Assembly: GCA_016764835.1 (NCBI GenBank)
Contig: JAESRD010000340.1
Span: 1-9,320, forward strand
DNA from: Paracoccaceae bacterium
Lineage (GTDB): Bacteria > Pseudomonadota > Alphaproteobacteria > Rhodobacterales > Rhodobacteraceae
Length of the DNA stretch: 9,320 nt
Direction: 5' to 3'
The notes below the pieces were generated by a model, which saw only the letters and a list, made by a program, of their open reading frames with translations, searched no databases and had not been told where the DNA came from. This document shows, one piece after another, positions 1 to 6,747 of the stretch; the first letter of the stretch is position 1, and every line of letters begins with the position of its first letter. Made by a program: the position numbers and the translations under genes.

Positions 1-819
1 AGCGGCTGGCAGCAGGAACATCGGGTTGACTGAGCCCAGCTCGCCAAAGAACGGGATCGGCTCTGGCCGTGCGGCGCAAAGGTCAAACAAGGCGCGCCCA
101 CCGGCCAGCGAGCCGGTAAAGCCCACGGCTTTAATATTTGGGTGCTGCACCAGAGCGCTGCCAACGGCACGGTTGCCGCCTTGGATATTTGAGAAAATAC
201 CCGGATGCATGCCGAGCTTCTTGATCGCGGCGGCAATGGCTTCCGAGATCACTTCGCCCGTGCCGGGATGGGCCGAATGGCCCTTGACCACAACGGGACA
301 ACCAGCCGCCAAAGCGGCGGCGGTGTCGCCACCCGCAGTTGAGAAGGCCAGCGGAAAGTTGGATGCGCCAAACACCGCAACCGGGCCGATTGGCAGCTGC
401 ATCATGTGCAGTTCAGGCCGGGGCAGGGGCGCGCGGTCTGGCAGAGCGTCATCGTGGCGACGGTCAAGATATGCGCCGCTTTCAATATGTGTCGCGAACA
501 GCCGCAGCTGGCCGGTGGTGCGGCCGCGCTCGCCCTCAAGACGGGCCTCTGGCAGGCCAGACTCAGCGCTGCCCACGGCGGTAATCGCGGCACCGCGTGC
601 CTCAATCTCATCGGCAATAGTGTTGAGCAAAAGCGCCCGCTCGGCCCGGCTAGAATAGCCAAAAGACCAAAACGCGTCTTCAGCCCCCGCACAGGCCGCA
701 TCAACATCAGCCACCGTGCCAGCGTAGAATTCGCGCGCGTCGCCATGGGCGGGCTGCGAGAAAAAAGTAGCGTCGCCGCCAACCCATTCGCCGGCGATCA
801 GGTGTTTTCCAATAGTCAT
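1..819 (-). CDS. Alpha-ketoglutarate-semialdehyde dehydrogenase (2,5-dioxovalerate dehydrogenase), C-terminus cut off by window edge
   Basis: This ALDH-superfamily enzyme should oxidise 2-oxoglutarate semialdehyde to 2-oxoglutarate with NAD(P)+, the last step of non-phosphorylative pentonate breakdown in the cytoplasm. The first 273 residues are present; the family is usually about 500 long, so the C-terminal half, including the catalytic cysteine, lies outside the window. Visible hallmarks are GASNFPLAFS at 151-160 (catalytic-site Asn154), PVVVKGHSAHP at 175-185 (Lys179, cofactor binding), FTGSLAGG at 234-241 (nucleotide loop) and FFGELGSVNP at 257-266 (general base Glu260). The SVNP form and the short N-terminus beginning MTIGKHLIAGEWV are typical of the ketoglutarate-semialdehyde group rather than of generic ALDHs. 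The ATG at 819 follows GGAGA with a 5-nt spacer. It lies 12 bp after the stop of the FAH gene, so the two are co-transcribed. Family assignment is secure; substrate is inferred from subfamily look and neighbours. Confidence 0.9.
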   Translation of the reverse strand, partial: MTIGKHLIAGEWVGGDATFFSQPAHGDAREFYAGTVADVDAACAGAEDAFWSFGYSSRAERALLLNTIADEIEARGAAITAVGSAESGLPEARLEGERGRTTGQLRLFATHIESGAYLDRRHDDALPDRAPLPRPELHMMQLPIGPVAVFGASNFPLAFSTAGGDTAAALAAGCPVVVKGHSAHPGTGEVISEAIAAAIKKLGMHPGIFSNIQGGNRAVGSALVQHPNIKAVGFTGSLAGGRALFDLCAARPEPIPFFGELGSVNPMFLLPAA

Positions 820-831
820 AATGTTCTCCAA

Positions 832-2013
832 TTAAAGCAGGTCGCGCGCGGCGAGGTTGCGCATAAGGTGGCTGGCGCCAAAGGTCCAAGGGGTACATTC
901 GGTAGACAGGCGCACAGTGTTTTGCAGCGCGCCAAGGCCGGGCGCTGAGATAGTGACGATATCGCCCAGCTTATGGGTAAAGCCGCCGCCGGGGGTGTCG
1001 CGGTCATCTGTCGGGGCAAAAAGCGTGCCGAGAAACAGCATAAGCCCGTCAGGATATTGATGATGTCGGCCAAGGGTTTGGGCGACAAGATCGGCCGGGT
1101 CGCGGCTGATTTGGTTCATTGATGAAGCGCCGTTCATAACATAGCCCTCGGGTCCTACAACCCGTAGCGTTAGCTCAGCTTGGCGCACATCATCAAGGCT
1201 GTAGCTGTCGTCAAACAGCCGAATGAACGGGCCGATGGCGCAGGACGCGTTATTGTCTTTGGCCTTTGACAGCAACAAAGCCGAGCGGCCCTCAACATCG
1301 CGCAGGTTCACATCATTACCAAGGCTGGCGCCGACAATGCGGCCATCGGAGGCGACGCAAAGCACGATCTCAGGCTCGGGGTTGTTCCATGTCGAGATGG
1401 GGTGCAGGCCGATCTCGGCCCCGGTGCCCATTGACGACAACACTTGGCCCTTGGAGAAAACCTCTGCGTCAGGGCCAATGCCAACCTCAAGATATTGCGA
1501 CCAGAGGCCCTCTTTGATCAGCACTTCTTTGGCCTGCGCTGCGGCCTCAGAGCCGGGCACGATGTCGCGCAATGTCGCCCCCATTGCTTCGCCTATCTTG
1601 CTGCGAATAGCGGCGGCGCGGGCCGGGTCACCGGCGGCTTTTTCCTCGATCACCCGCTCAACCATCGAGCCTGCAAATGTCACGCCACAGGCCTTGATCG
1701 GCTGTAGGTCGCAAGGGGCCAGCAGGTGAATATTGGCCTGGTCAATCGGGGCGGTGGCGATCTCGTCCAGCGAACCAAGGTCAGTGCCGGGGGCTGTGCG
1801 CACATAGCCCGCAGGGTCGCTCATTTCGGCAATGTCGCGCATGGTAGGTGCTGCTTTGGCGGTGATATCCACCAACCGCCCGTTGCGCAGCGTGACCACA
1901 CCGGGGCCGTCCGCATCGGGCAGCCAAACGCGGCCAACAAAGCATCCGCCCATTTTGTCACTAAAGCCCATTTTGTCACTAAAGACAGTATCGTCATCAA
2001 AGATCAGCGTCAT
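832..2013 (-). CDS. FAH-superfamily protein, probable 2-keto-3-deoxy-pentonate dehydratase
   Basis: A 393-residue fumarylacetoacetate-hydrolase-superfamily protein. In Weimberg-type clusters an FAH-fold enzyme of about this length dehydrates 2-keto-3-deoxy-D-xylonate to 2-oxoglutarate semialdehyde, which fits its place between a sugar-acid dehydratase locus and the semialdehyde dehydrogenase. The metal site is visible as EPE (Glu213, Glu215) in WNNPEPEIVL, with Asp234 in LGNDVNLRD completing the usual acidic triad. The N-terminal domain (roughly 24-90) leads into the FAH core at about 97-390. I chose the ATG at 2013 because it follows the upstream stop by 10 bp and has AAGG seven bases before it. 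An ATG at 2097 would overlap the upstream gene by 74 bp and add 28 residues that look like out-of-frame translation. Residues 11-16 and 17-22 are an exact FSDKMG duplication. Confidence in the family is high; the exact substrate stereochemistry is not readable. Confidence 0.85.
   Translation of the reverse strand: MTLIFDDDTVFSDKMGFSDKMGGCFVGRVWLPDADGPGVVTLRNGRLVDITAKAAPTMRDIAEMSDPAGYVRTAPGTDLGSLDEIATAPIDQANIHLLAPCDLQPIKACGVTFAGSMVERVIEEKAAGDPARAAAIRSKIGEAMGATLRDIVPGSEAAAQAKEVLIKEGLWSQYLEVGIGPDAEVFSKGQVLSSMGTGAEIGLHPISTWNNPEPEIVLCVASDGRIVGASLGNDVNLRDVEGRSALLLSKAKDNNASCAIGPFIRLFDDSYSLDDVRQAELTLRVVGPEGYVMNGASSMNQISRDPADLVAQTLGRHHQYPDGLMLFLGTLFAPTDDRDTPGGGFTHKLGDIVTISAPGLGALQNTVRLSTECTPWTFGASHLMRNLAARDLL
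1949..1984. repeat. Perfect 18-bp tandem duplication inside the FAH gene
   Basis: CCCATTTTGTCACTAAAG occurs twice back to back (1949-1966 and 1967-1984). It keeps frame and gives a doubled FSDKMG hexapeptide at residues 11-22 of the FAH protein, ahead of the folded core. The identity of both copies suggests a recent slippage duplication. It is also markedly more A+T-rich than the gene around it. Confidence 0.95.
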
Positions 2014-2023
2014 TTCAGGGCCT

Positions 2024-2896
2024 TTAGCTTTCGGGGTTAAGATCAAGAAGTTCGACAAAAAGCGCCGAATGGTCAAGCGCGCCGTGGCCCAGCTCATCCG
2101 TTAACCGGGTAAACCGGGCGCGCACCGCCTCAATAGACGGCAGGTTCAACCCCAGCTCTTTGGCTTCAGAACTGATATTATTCAGGTCTTTGAGCTGCAC
2201 CCAAGCATGGCCACCGGGGGCAAAATCGCGCTTTTCCATCCGCGCGCCATGTTGCTGCAAGATGACGCTGTCAGCAAAACCACCCTTGAGCGCGTCACGC
2301 ACAGCTGCAAGGTCTGCGCCGCCGCGTTCTAGCAGCAACATCGCCTCGGCCACAGCGCCAATGGTCACAGCGACAATGCCCTGATTGGCCAGCTTGGCCA
2401 AATATCCAGCACCGCGCCGGCCCACCCGCACAGGACGGCCCATGGCGGCCAGCACGGGCTCAGCCCGCTCAAACACGCCGCGCGCGCCGCCAGCCATAAT
2501 CGCCAGCGTTCCCGCCTGCGCCCCCTTGGTGCCGCCAGAAACCGGCGCGTCTAAGTATGACAGGCCCAACTCGTCGAGATGTGCGCCAAGCCTGCGGCCC
2601 TCTTCGGGGCGGATCGAGCTCATATCGACCAGCGTTACACCGGGGGCCATGGCCGCTGCCGTGCCGTTTGTGACCATCAGGTCGAGCACTGCCGCGCCAT
2701 CGGTCAACATAGTGATGACAATTTCTGCGCCATGCACCGCGGTGGCAGCGCTGGTGGCCACCTCTATGCCGTAACCGGCCAAGGGCTGCGCCTTATCAGG
2801 GCTGCGGTTCCAAACACTCAGCTCATGGCCAGCCTTCGCCAGACATTTTGCCATTGGTACGCCCATAAGGCCGGTTCCAAGAAGTGCTACTTTCAT
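2024..2896 (-). CDS. NAD(P)-dependent beta-hydroxyacid dehydrogenase (3-hydroxyisobutyrate / tartronate-semialdehyde reductase family)
   Basis: A 290-residue cytoplasmic oxidoreductase of the beta-hydroxyacid dehydrogenase family, normal in length. The N-terminal Rossmann fold opens with GTGLMG at 7-12. NRSPDK at 30-35 after the second strand resembles the NADP-preferring signature of GarR and GHB-dehydrogenase relatives. The substrate-binding motif DAPVSGGTKGA is at 116-126. The catalytic lysine is Lys169 in GAGYLAKLANQ, and the C-terminal helical domain contains the KDLNN segment. The ATG at 2896 has a GGGGGA Shine-Dalgarno six bases upstream; earlier in-frame starts would cross the divergent promoter region. 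It is first in the leftward operon, with the FAH gene 10 bp downstream. The reaction is not determined: it could reduce a semialdehyde such as tartronate semialdehyde or act on a side product of pentonate catabolism. No standard Weimberg step needs such an enzyme. Confidence 0.85.
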   Translation of the reverse strand: MKVALLGTGLMGVPMAKCLAKAGHELSVWNRSPDKAQPLAGYGIEVATSAATAVHGAEIVITMLTDGAAVLDLMVTNGTAAAMAPGVTLVDMSSIRPEEGRRLGAHLDELGLSYLDAPVSGGTKGAQAGTLAIMAGGARGVFERAEPVLAAMGRPVRVGRRGAGYLAKLANQGIVAVTIGAVAEAMLLLERGGADLAAVRDALKGGFADSVILQQHGARMEKRDFAPGGHAWVQLKDLNNISSEAKELGLNLPSIEAVRARFTRLTDELGHGALDHSALFVELLDLNPES

Positions 2897-2915
2897 ACGA
2901 AATCCCCCTTCTGAT

Positions 2916-2930
2916 TGCGAACATATCGCA
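2916..2930. promoter_or_regulatory. Minor inverted repeat in the divergent promoter region
   Basis: TGCGA and TCGCA flank a 5-bp centre, a perfect 5+5 bp dyad lying 20-34 bp upstream of the beta-hydroxyacid dehydrogenase start codon. It could be a secondary regulator site in the leftward leader. Short dyads of this size arise by chance, so support is limited to the location. Confidence 0.3.
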
Positions 2931-2941
2931 TTGCTAGATAT

Positions 2942-2963
2942 TGTCAGGCAATATAGCCTGACA
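2942..2963. promoter_or_regulatory. Candidate operator: perfect 8+8 bp inverted repeat between the divergent operons
   Basis: TGTCAGGC (2942-2949) and GCCTGACA (2956-2963) are perfect inverted repeats around the 6-bp centre AATATA. The midpoint is about 57 bp from each of the divergent start codons (2896 and 3010), so one bound dimer could control both operons. The left part, TTGTCAGGCAA, differs at one position from the TNGTNNNACNA pattern known for some FadR-subfamily regulators. The likely binder is the GntR protein encoded at 4813-5544. The dyad is directly visible; the function is inferred. Confidence 0.6.
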
Positions 2964-2977
2964 TTAACGCGACGCAA
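2950..2977 (-). promoter_or_regulatory. Possible leftward promoter overlapping the operator
   Basis: On the minus strand TTGCGT (2977-2972), a 16-bp spacer and TATATT (2955-2950) form a plausible sigma-70 type -35/-10 pair. The -10 is exactly the centre of the inverted repeat, so repressor binding there would block this promoter. For the opposite direction TTGTCA (2941-2946) is a good -35, but the -10 at 17 bp spacing is poor. This is pattern matching only. Confidence 0.3.
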
Positions 2978-3009
2978 CCAGCAAGATGACAGCCCCGGGA
3001 GGCCCCGCC

Positions 3010-4812
3010 ATGAGCAAGAGTGAAACCCCAAAGGTAAAACTGCGCTCTCGCGCTTGGTTCGACAACCCAGATGCGCCTGAGATCACAGCACTCTACCTTG
3101 AGCGTTACCTCAACTATGGGCTGTCGCTCGACGAGCTGCGCTCTGGTAAACCGATCATTGGCATCGCCCAAACTGGCTCCGACCTGTCGCCCTGTAACCG
3201 CCACCACCTAGAGCTGGCCAAACGTGTGCGCGAAGGTATCCGCGAGGCGGGTGGCATAGCCATGGAATTCCCGGTATTGCCGATCCAGGAAACCGGTAAA
3301 CGCCCCACGGCCATGATCGAACGCAACCTTGCCTATCTCGGCTTGGTCGAATCGCTACATGGCTACCCGATTGACGGCGTCGTGCTGACCATCGGCTGTG
3401 ACAAAACCACGCCCGCTTTGCTGATGGCCGCAGCCACGGTCAACATTCCGGCAATCGCGCTCTCGGTCGGCCCCATGCTCAATGGCTGGCATAATGGCAA
3501 CCGCTCCGGCTCGGGCACCATCGTTTGGGAGGCCCGCAAGCTCTTGGCCGCCGGTGAGATCGACGATGAGGGCTTTGTCGAAATGGCCGCCTCCTCGGCT
3601 CCGTCCACCGGCTATTGTAACTCAATGGGCACGGCCAGCACCATGAACTCGCTGGCCGAAGCGCTGGGCATGCAGCTGCCCGGCTCGGCGTCCATCCCCG
3701 CGCCTTACCGCGAACGTGGCGAATGGTCGTATCTTACAGGCAAACAGATTGTCGAGATGACATTGGCCGACCGCAAACCCTGCGAGATAATGACCCGCGA
3801 GGCGTTCGAGAACGCGATCGTCGTCAACTCAGCCATTGGCGGCAGCACCAACGCGCCGATCCACCTTGTGGCCATGGCCTGCCATGCGGGCGTCGAGCTG
3901 ACCTTCCAAGATTGGCAAGATGTCGGCCACCATATTCCGCTACTGGTAGACATGCAGCCCGCTGGCAAATATCTGTCGGAAGATTTCCACCGCGCCGGCG
4001 GTATCCCCGCCGTGATCGGCCAGCTGCTAGAGGCCGGGCTTATCCCGCACCCCGATGCGCTGATGGCCAATGGTAAGACACTGGCCCAGAACTACACCGG
4101 CCAAAAAGCCACCAACACCGACGTGATCCGCCCGGTCGATGCACCGATGGTCAAAGATGCAGGCTTCCTGCACATGACCGGCAACCTGTTCGACAGCGCT
4201 ATCATGAAAACCAGCGTCATCGACGCTGAATTCCGTGATCGCTATCTGTCCAACCCCGATGACCCCGACGCCTTCGAAGGCCGCGCCTTTGTCTTTGACG
4301 GGCCAGAGGATTTTCACAAAAAGATCGATAACCCGGCTTTGGGCGTTGATGCCAACTCGATATTGGTCATGCGCGGCGCTGGGCCGCTTGGCTATCCGGG
4401 CGGCTCCGAGGTCGTCAACATGCGCCCACCCGCCTATCTGATCAAAGCCGGGATCGAGGTTCTGCCTTGCATCGGCGATGGCCGCCAGTCGGGCACATCA
4501 GGCTCGCCGTCTATCCTCAACGCCTCGCCAGAAGCGGCGGCGGGCGGCAACCTCGCTATCTTGCAAGACGGTGACATGCTGCGGATTGACCTGAAAAAGG
4601 CCACTGTTACATGGATGGTTGACGAGGCCGAGATCGCCGCCCGCCGCGCCACGCTTGAGGCGGCAGGCGGCTACGATATCCCCGCCAGCCAGACCCCGTG
4701 GCAAGCCTATTTCCGCCAGCATGTGAAGCAGTTCTCAGCTGGCATGGTGCTCGATAATGCCGCCGAGTTTCAGGACATCGCCCATAAAGGGCTGCCGCGC
4801 GACAACCACTAG
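3010..4812 (+). CDS. xylD: IlvD/Edd-family sugar-acid dehydratase, D-xylonate dehydratase-like
   Basis: A 600-residue cytoplasmic [2Fe-2S] and Mg2+ dependent dehydratase that should convert a pentonate (D-xylonate most likely) to its 2-keto-3-deoxy acid. The three expected cluster cysteines are present: Cys62 in [10 protein letters not shown], Cys130 in IGCDKTTPA and Cys203 in [14 protein letters not shown]. The C-terminal beta-barrel region carries [18 protein letters not shown] and [20 protein letters not shown], as in the Caulobacter xylonate dehydratase, which it resembles end to end as I recall that sequence ([30 protein letters not shown]). It is less like Rhizobium L-arabonate dehydratase. 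A local difference is [10 protein letters not shown] at about 92-101. The ATG at 3010 has GGGAGG seven bases upstream and gives the family's usual N-terminus; the in-frame ATG at 2986 lacks a good site. The regulator gene starts at the very next base after the stop. D-xylonate, L-arabinonate or a hexonate remain possible substrates. Confidence 0.88.
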   Translation: MSKSETPKVKLRSRAWFDNPDAPEITALYLERYLNYGLSLDELRSGKPIIGIAQTGSDLSPCNRHHLELAKRVREGIREAGGIAMEFPVLPIQETGKRPTAMIERNLAYLGLVESLHGYPIDGVVLTIGCDKTTPALLMAAATVNIPAIALSVGPMLNGWHNGNRSGSGTIVWEARKLLAAGEIDDEGFVEMAASSAPSTGYCNSMGTASTMNSLAEALGMQLPGSASIPAPYRERGEWSYLTGKQIVEMTLADRKPCEIMTREAFENAIVVNSAIGGSTNAPIHLVAMACHAGVELTFQDWQDVGHHIPLLVDMQPAGKYLSEDFHRAGGIPAVIGQLLEAGLIPHPDALMANGKTLAQNYTGQKATNTDVIRPVDAPMVKDAGFLHMTGNLFDSAIMKTSVIDAEFRDRYLSNPDDPDAFEGRAFVFDGPEDFHKKIDNPALGVDANSILVMRGAGPLGYPGGSEVVNMRPPAYLIKAGIEVLPCIGDGRQSGTSGSPSILNASPEAAAGGNLAILQDGDMLRIDLKKATVTWMVDEAEIAARRATLEAAGGYDIPASQTPWQAYFRQHVKQFSAGMVLDNAAEFQDIAHKGLPRDNH

Positions 4813-5544
4813 ATGGGCCAAAAAGTCCATATACCGCGCTACCGGTTGGCCGCTGATCAAATCGTCGCCATGATCAGCGCCGGGCAGCTGCGCCCCGGTG
4901 ACCGGATGCCAACTGACCGCGAGCTGGTTGAGCAGCTCAGCGTTAGTCGGGCCACCGTGCGTGAGGCGATGATAGCGCTTGAAGTGCGCGGCTATGTCGA
5001 AACCCGGTTTGGCTACGGCGCGCGGGTCGCCACTGTGCTGCCTGTTGAACATGGCGGCGAGGCCGCCCCCCTTGCCGCACCGGGTTTTTTCGAGCTGGTC
5101 GAGGCCCGGCTGCATGTTGAGGGCCTCATTGCCCGGCTGGCCGCCGCGCGGATAAATGATGCCCAGCTTGACCACCTAGAAGAGCTGGCCGAGGCCCCGG
5201 CGCGGCGTGGCCTGACACCATATGAAATAACCGAACTCGACCGCAGCTTTCATCTCTGCCTTGCCAAGACGGCACAAAACTCAGTGCTCACACAGGTGGT
5301 TGAAGAGTTTTGGCGGCTGCGCAGCCAGTTTCCGCAATGGGCCAAGGCACATAACCTGATCCAGCCAAATGGCATCGCGATCTATCTGCGCGACGAACAT
5401 GTTGGCATCGTCAACGCCTTGCGCGCCCGCAACCCGGCAGCGGCCGAGGCCAAAATGCAGCAGCATTGCCGCAACTTTGGCCAGACCTTGCTGGAAAACT
5501 GGCACCGCTATGAGGGCCAGACCGGTGAAGAGCCCGAGCGCTGA
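4813..5544 (+). CDS. GntR-family transcriptional regulator, FadR subfamily (FCD domain)
   Basis: A 243-residue DNA-binding regulator. The N-terminal winged helix-turn-helix spans about residues 8-76, with the typical GQLRPGDRMPTDRELVEQL and VSRATVREAMIALEVRGYVE. The C-terminal FCD ligand domain (about 92-230) keeps the metal-binding set Asp143 and His147 in ELDRSFHLCLA, His196 in RDEHVGIVNAL and His218 in QQHCRNFG, so it probably binds a carboxylate through a metal ion. The ATG abuts the dehydratase stop codon (TAG then ATG) with only a weak ribosome site, which points to translational coupling. Because it shares the dehydratase's promoter, the regulator is likely autoregulated. The inverted repeat at 2942-2963 is the obvious target, and the inducer is probably a pentonate or its 2-keto-3-deoxy derivative. 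Family is certain; ligand and operator are inferred. The stop is 6 bp from the convergent SGNH gene. Confidence 0.92.
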   Translation: MGQKVHIPRYRLAADQIVAMISAGQLRPGDRMPTDRELVEQLSVSRATVREAMIALEVRGYVETRFGYGARVATVLPVEHGGEAAPLAAPGFFELVEARLHVEGLIARLAAARINDAQLDHLEELAEAPARRGLTPYEITELDRSFHLCLAKTAQNSVLTQVVEEFWRLRSQFPQWAKAHNLIQPNGIAIYLRDEHVGIVNALRARNPAAAEAKMQQHCRNFGQTLLENWHRYEGQTGEEPER

Positions 5545-5550
5545 CGGCGG

Positions 5551-6171
5551 CTAAAGCAGGTCTTTGACGATTTGCGCCAAACCCGCGGCCAAACCGGCAT
5601 GATCAGCCGGGCTGAGATGTAGCGCATCGCCGTGATCAAGCACGCCAACTTTGCTGGCATCAAAGAAGCCTACCTTATGCTCAACTGCAATCGCCGCAAA
5701 AACCCGCGCCAGATCATGTGATTTCTCGATCGCATCACCGCCAATCATCTGATCGTCGCGTCTGCCTTCGCCAACCGGCACAGGGGCGACGATGACGATC
5801 TTGATGTCGGGCCCCAGCGTTTCGCGGATATCCTTGATCAAAAGCGCGTTGCCGCGGCCAATATCTTCGGAGCTGACACTAAAACGGCTCTTTAGATCAT
5901 TGGTGCCGAGCATCATGATCACCAGATCAAGCGGGTCATGGCTCATCAGACAGGGGCGCAAATAGTCGCGGCCATTGCGAAACGGCTCATAGGGGTCAGT
6001 TAACACGGTGGTTCTGCCGCCTAACCCCTCTTCGATAATGGTATATTCAGCGCCAAGCAGTTGGGCCAAAGCGCCGGTCCAACGCACAGATGCGCCAAGC
6101 CGGGGGCCACCTTCAGGGTCGGCGCCATAAGTATTGCTGTCGCCATAACAAAGGATGCGTTTCACGGTCAT
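5551..6171 (-). CDS. SGNH/GDSL-family hydrolase (arylesterase-like)
   Basis: A 206-residue single-domain esterase of the SGNH fold. Block I is GDSNTYG at 10-16 with nucleophile Ser12. The Gly block is EEGLGGRTT at 47-55. Block III is LGTNDLKSRF with Asn91. Block V is DALHLSP with Asp182 and His185. All catalytic positions are intact. EEGLGGRTTVLTDP and MMLGTNDLK place it near the short cytoplasmic arylesterase/acylhydrolase group. There is no signal peptide, so it probably acts inside the cell. The ATG at 6171 follows GGAGA with a 6-nt spacer. It converges on the regulator gene with only 6 bp between stop codons and no room for a conventional terminator. Its location hints at deacylating a sugar or sugar acid, but the substrate cannot be read from the sequence. 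Confidence 0.9.
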   Translation of the reverse strand: MTVKRILCYGDSNTYGADPEGGPRLGASVRWTGALAQLLGAEYTIIEEGLGGRTTVLTDPYEPFRNGRDYLRPCLMSHDPLDLVIMMLGTNDLKSRFSVSSEDIGRGNALLIKDIRETLGPDIKIVIVAPVPVGEGRRDDQMIGGDAIEKSHDLARVFAAIAVEHKVGFFDASKVGVLDHGDALHLSPADHAGLAAGLAQIVKDLL

Positions 6172-6474
6172 TTCATGTCTCCGGGCAAGGGATATTGCTT
6201 TGCCGAGAGTTTTGCCGCTCCGTGGGGCGGGATCAATGCCAAGATGTGAAACAGGGAAAAGTTTATGGCTGCTGTGGCTGGTGACTTTGTCTGCCTGTGC
6301 GCCACGGTATTATTTTGTGAAACGGCGGCGCCTGCCGGCAAGGCGATAATTGCACCGGGGTGATCATCGGGCTGCAAAGCTTGGCGCAAAGGGCCAGCGC
6401 TATTTTTGCGGTCGCAGGTGGTGTATCAGGGTCTGCGGCGCGAACGGTCGCAGGCCCAGATATTGTAGTTTAGA
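6172..6474. other. Stretch without a confident gene
   Basis: About 300 bp between the divergent start of the SGNH gene and the stop of the small basic protein gene. Only short competing frames are present: a possible lipoprotein (6236-6349, listed separately), a 32-residue frame from the ATG at 6265 and a 37-residue frame from the GTG at 6360. I see no RNA gene, convincing terminator or transposon end. The SGNH promoter must lie here, but no clear -35/-10 pair stands out. Confidence 0.6.
6236..6349 (+). CDS. Possible 37-residue lipoprotein (uncertain)
   Basis: The frame begins ATG CCA AGA and encodes a short basic start with Lys8, a hydrophobic run SLWLLWLVT at 9-17 and a lipobox-like LSAC ending at Cys21. 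After it comes only APRYYFVKRRRLPARR, a strongly basic tail. The layout is that of a tiny bacterial lipoprotein such as the entericidin type, although there is no sequence match that I recognise. A purine-rich stretch (GGGGCGGGA) precedes the ATG but is not a clean Shine-Dalgarno. It would be transcribed divergently from the SGNH gene. Two overlapping short frames are equally open, so chance is a real alternative. Confidence 0.3.
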   Translation: MPRCETGKSLWLLWLVTLSACAPRYYFVKRRRLPARR

Positions 6475-6663
6475 TCAGATAGCTGCCTGAGCTGTTGCCC
6501 GGACTGTTGCCTGTGATGGGGTTGTTACGCGACCACCTATGCGGGATTTAACCCAACGCTTCATTGCCAGAAAGCCATTGCGCATTGTGTCGGCGCGCAA
6601 TTGACGTGCTTCGGCCATTATGCGGGCCATGTCTTTGGGGTCATTACTATTTACAAGTGCCAT
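6475..6663 (-). CDS. Small basic helical protein of 62 residues, function unknown
   Basis: A short protein starting MALVNSNDPKDMARIMAEAR. The middle (about 8-42) is predicted helical and amphipathic, with many Arg/Lys and Ala, followed by a flexible Thr/Ala-rich tail. The pattern of an acidic turn, then I..EAR.LRA, then R.GF.AMKRW resembles small conserved proteins common in Rhodobacterales genomes, but I cannot name the family with confidence. It lacks the conserved C-terminal signature of DUF1127. The ATG at 6663 is supported by GGAG followed by six A residues. A GTG at 6675 would swallow that ribosome site and is unlikely. It has no cysteines, signal peptide or membrane segment. The upstream region contains the 24-bp palindromic array, which may regulate it. 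It probably forms its own transcription unit. Confidence 0.65.
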   Translation of the reverse strand: MALVNSNDPKDMARIMAEARQLRADTMRNGFLAMKRWVKSRIGGRVTTPSQATVRATAQAAI

Positions 6664-6732
6664 TTTTTTCTCCACGGCGTTGTGAGACCTCTAGATAGGG
6701 CTGCTTGACCGTGGTGAAAACCGACAAATGCT

Positions 6733-6747
6733 GCAATGCCGCATTGC
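6733..6747. repeat. 15-bp perfect palindrome next to the repeat array
   Basis: GCAATGC and GCATTGC flank a single C. This 7+7 bp dyad lies 70-84 bp upstream of the small-protein start codon and directly borders the first unit of the 24-bp array. It could be a regulator site or the edge of the repeat cluster. Confidence 0.6.

Noticed and set aside
26..658. Long plus-strand reading frame at the left edge
   Set aside because: It is antisense to the well-supported semialdehyde dehydrogenase and its translation is low-complexity Ser/Pro/Arg-rich, typical of a shadow in G+C-rich DNA.
2014..2097. Upstream start extending the FAH protein
   Set aside because: It would overlap the preceding gene by 74 bp and add residues unlike the family.
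2986..3009. Upstream in-frame start for the dehydratase
   Set aside because: The ATG at 2986 has no good ribosome site. The ATG at 3010 has GGGAGG at proper spacing and matches the family N-terminus.
6360..6473. 37-residue plus-strand frame from a GTG
   Set aside because: No ribosome site, no recognisable features, and it is short enough to occur by chance.
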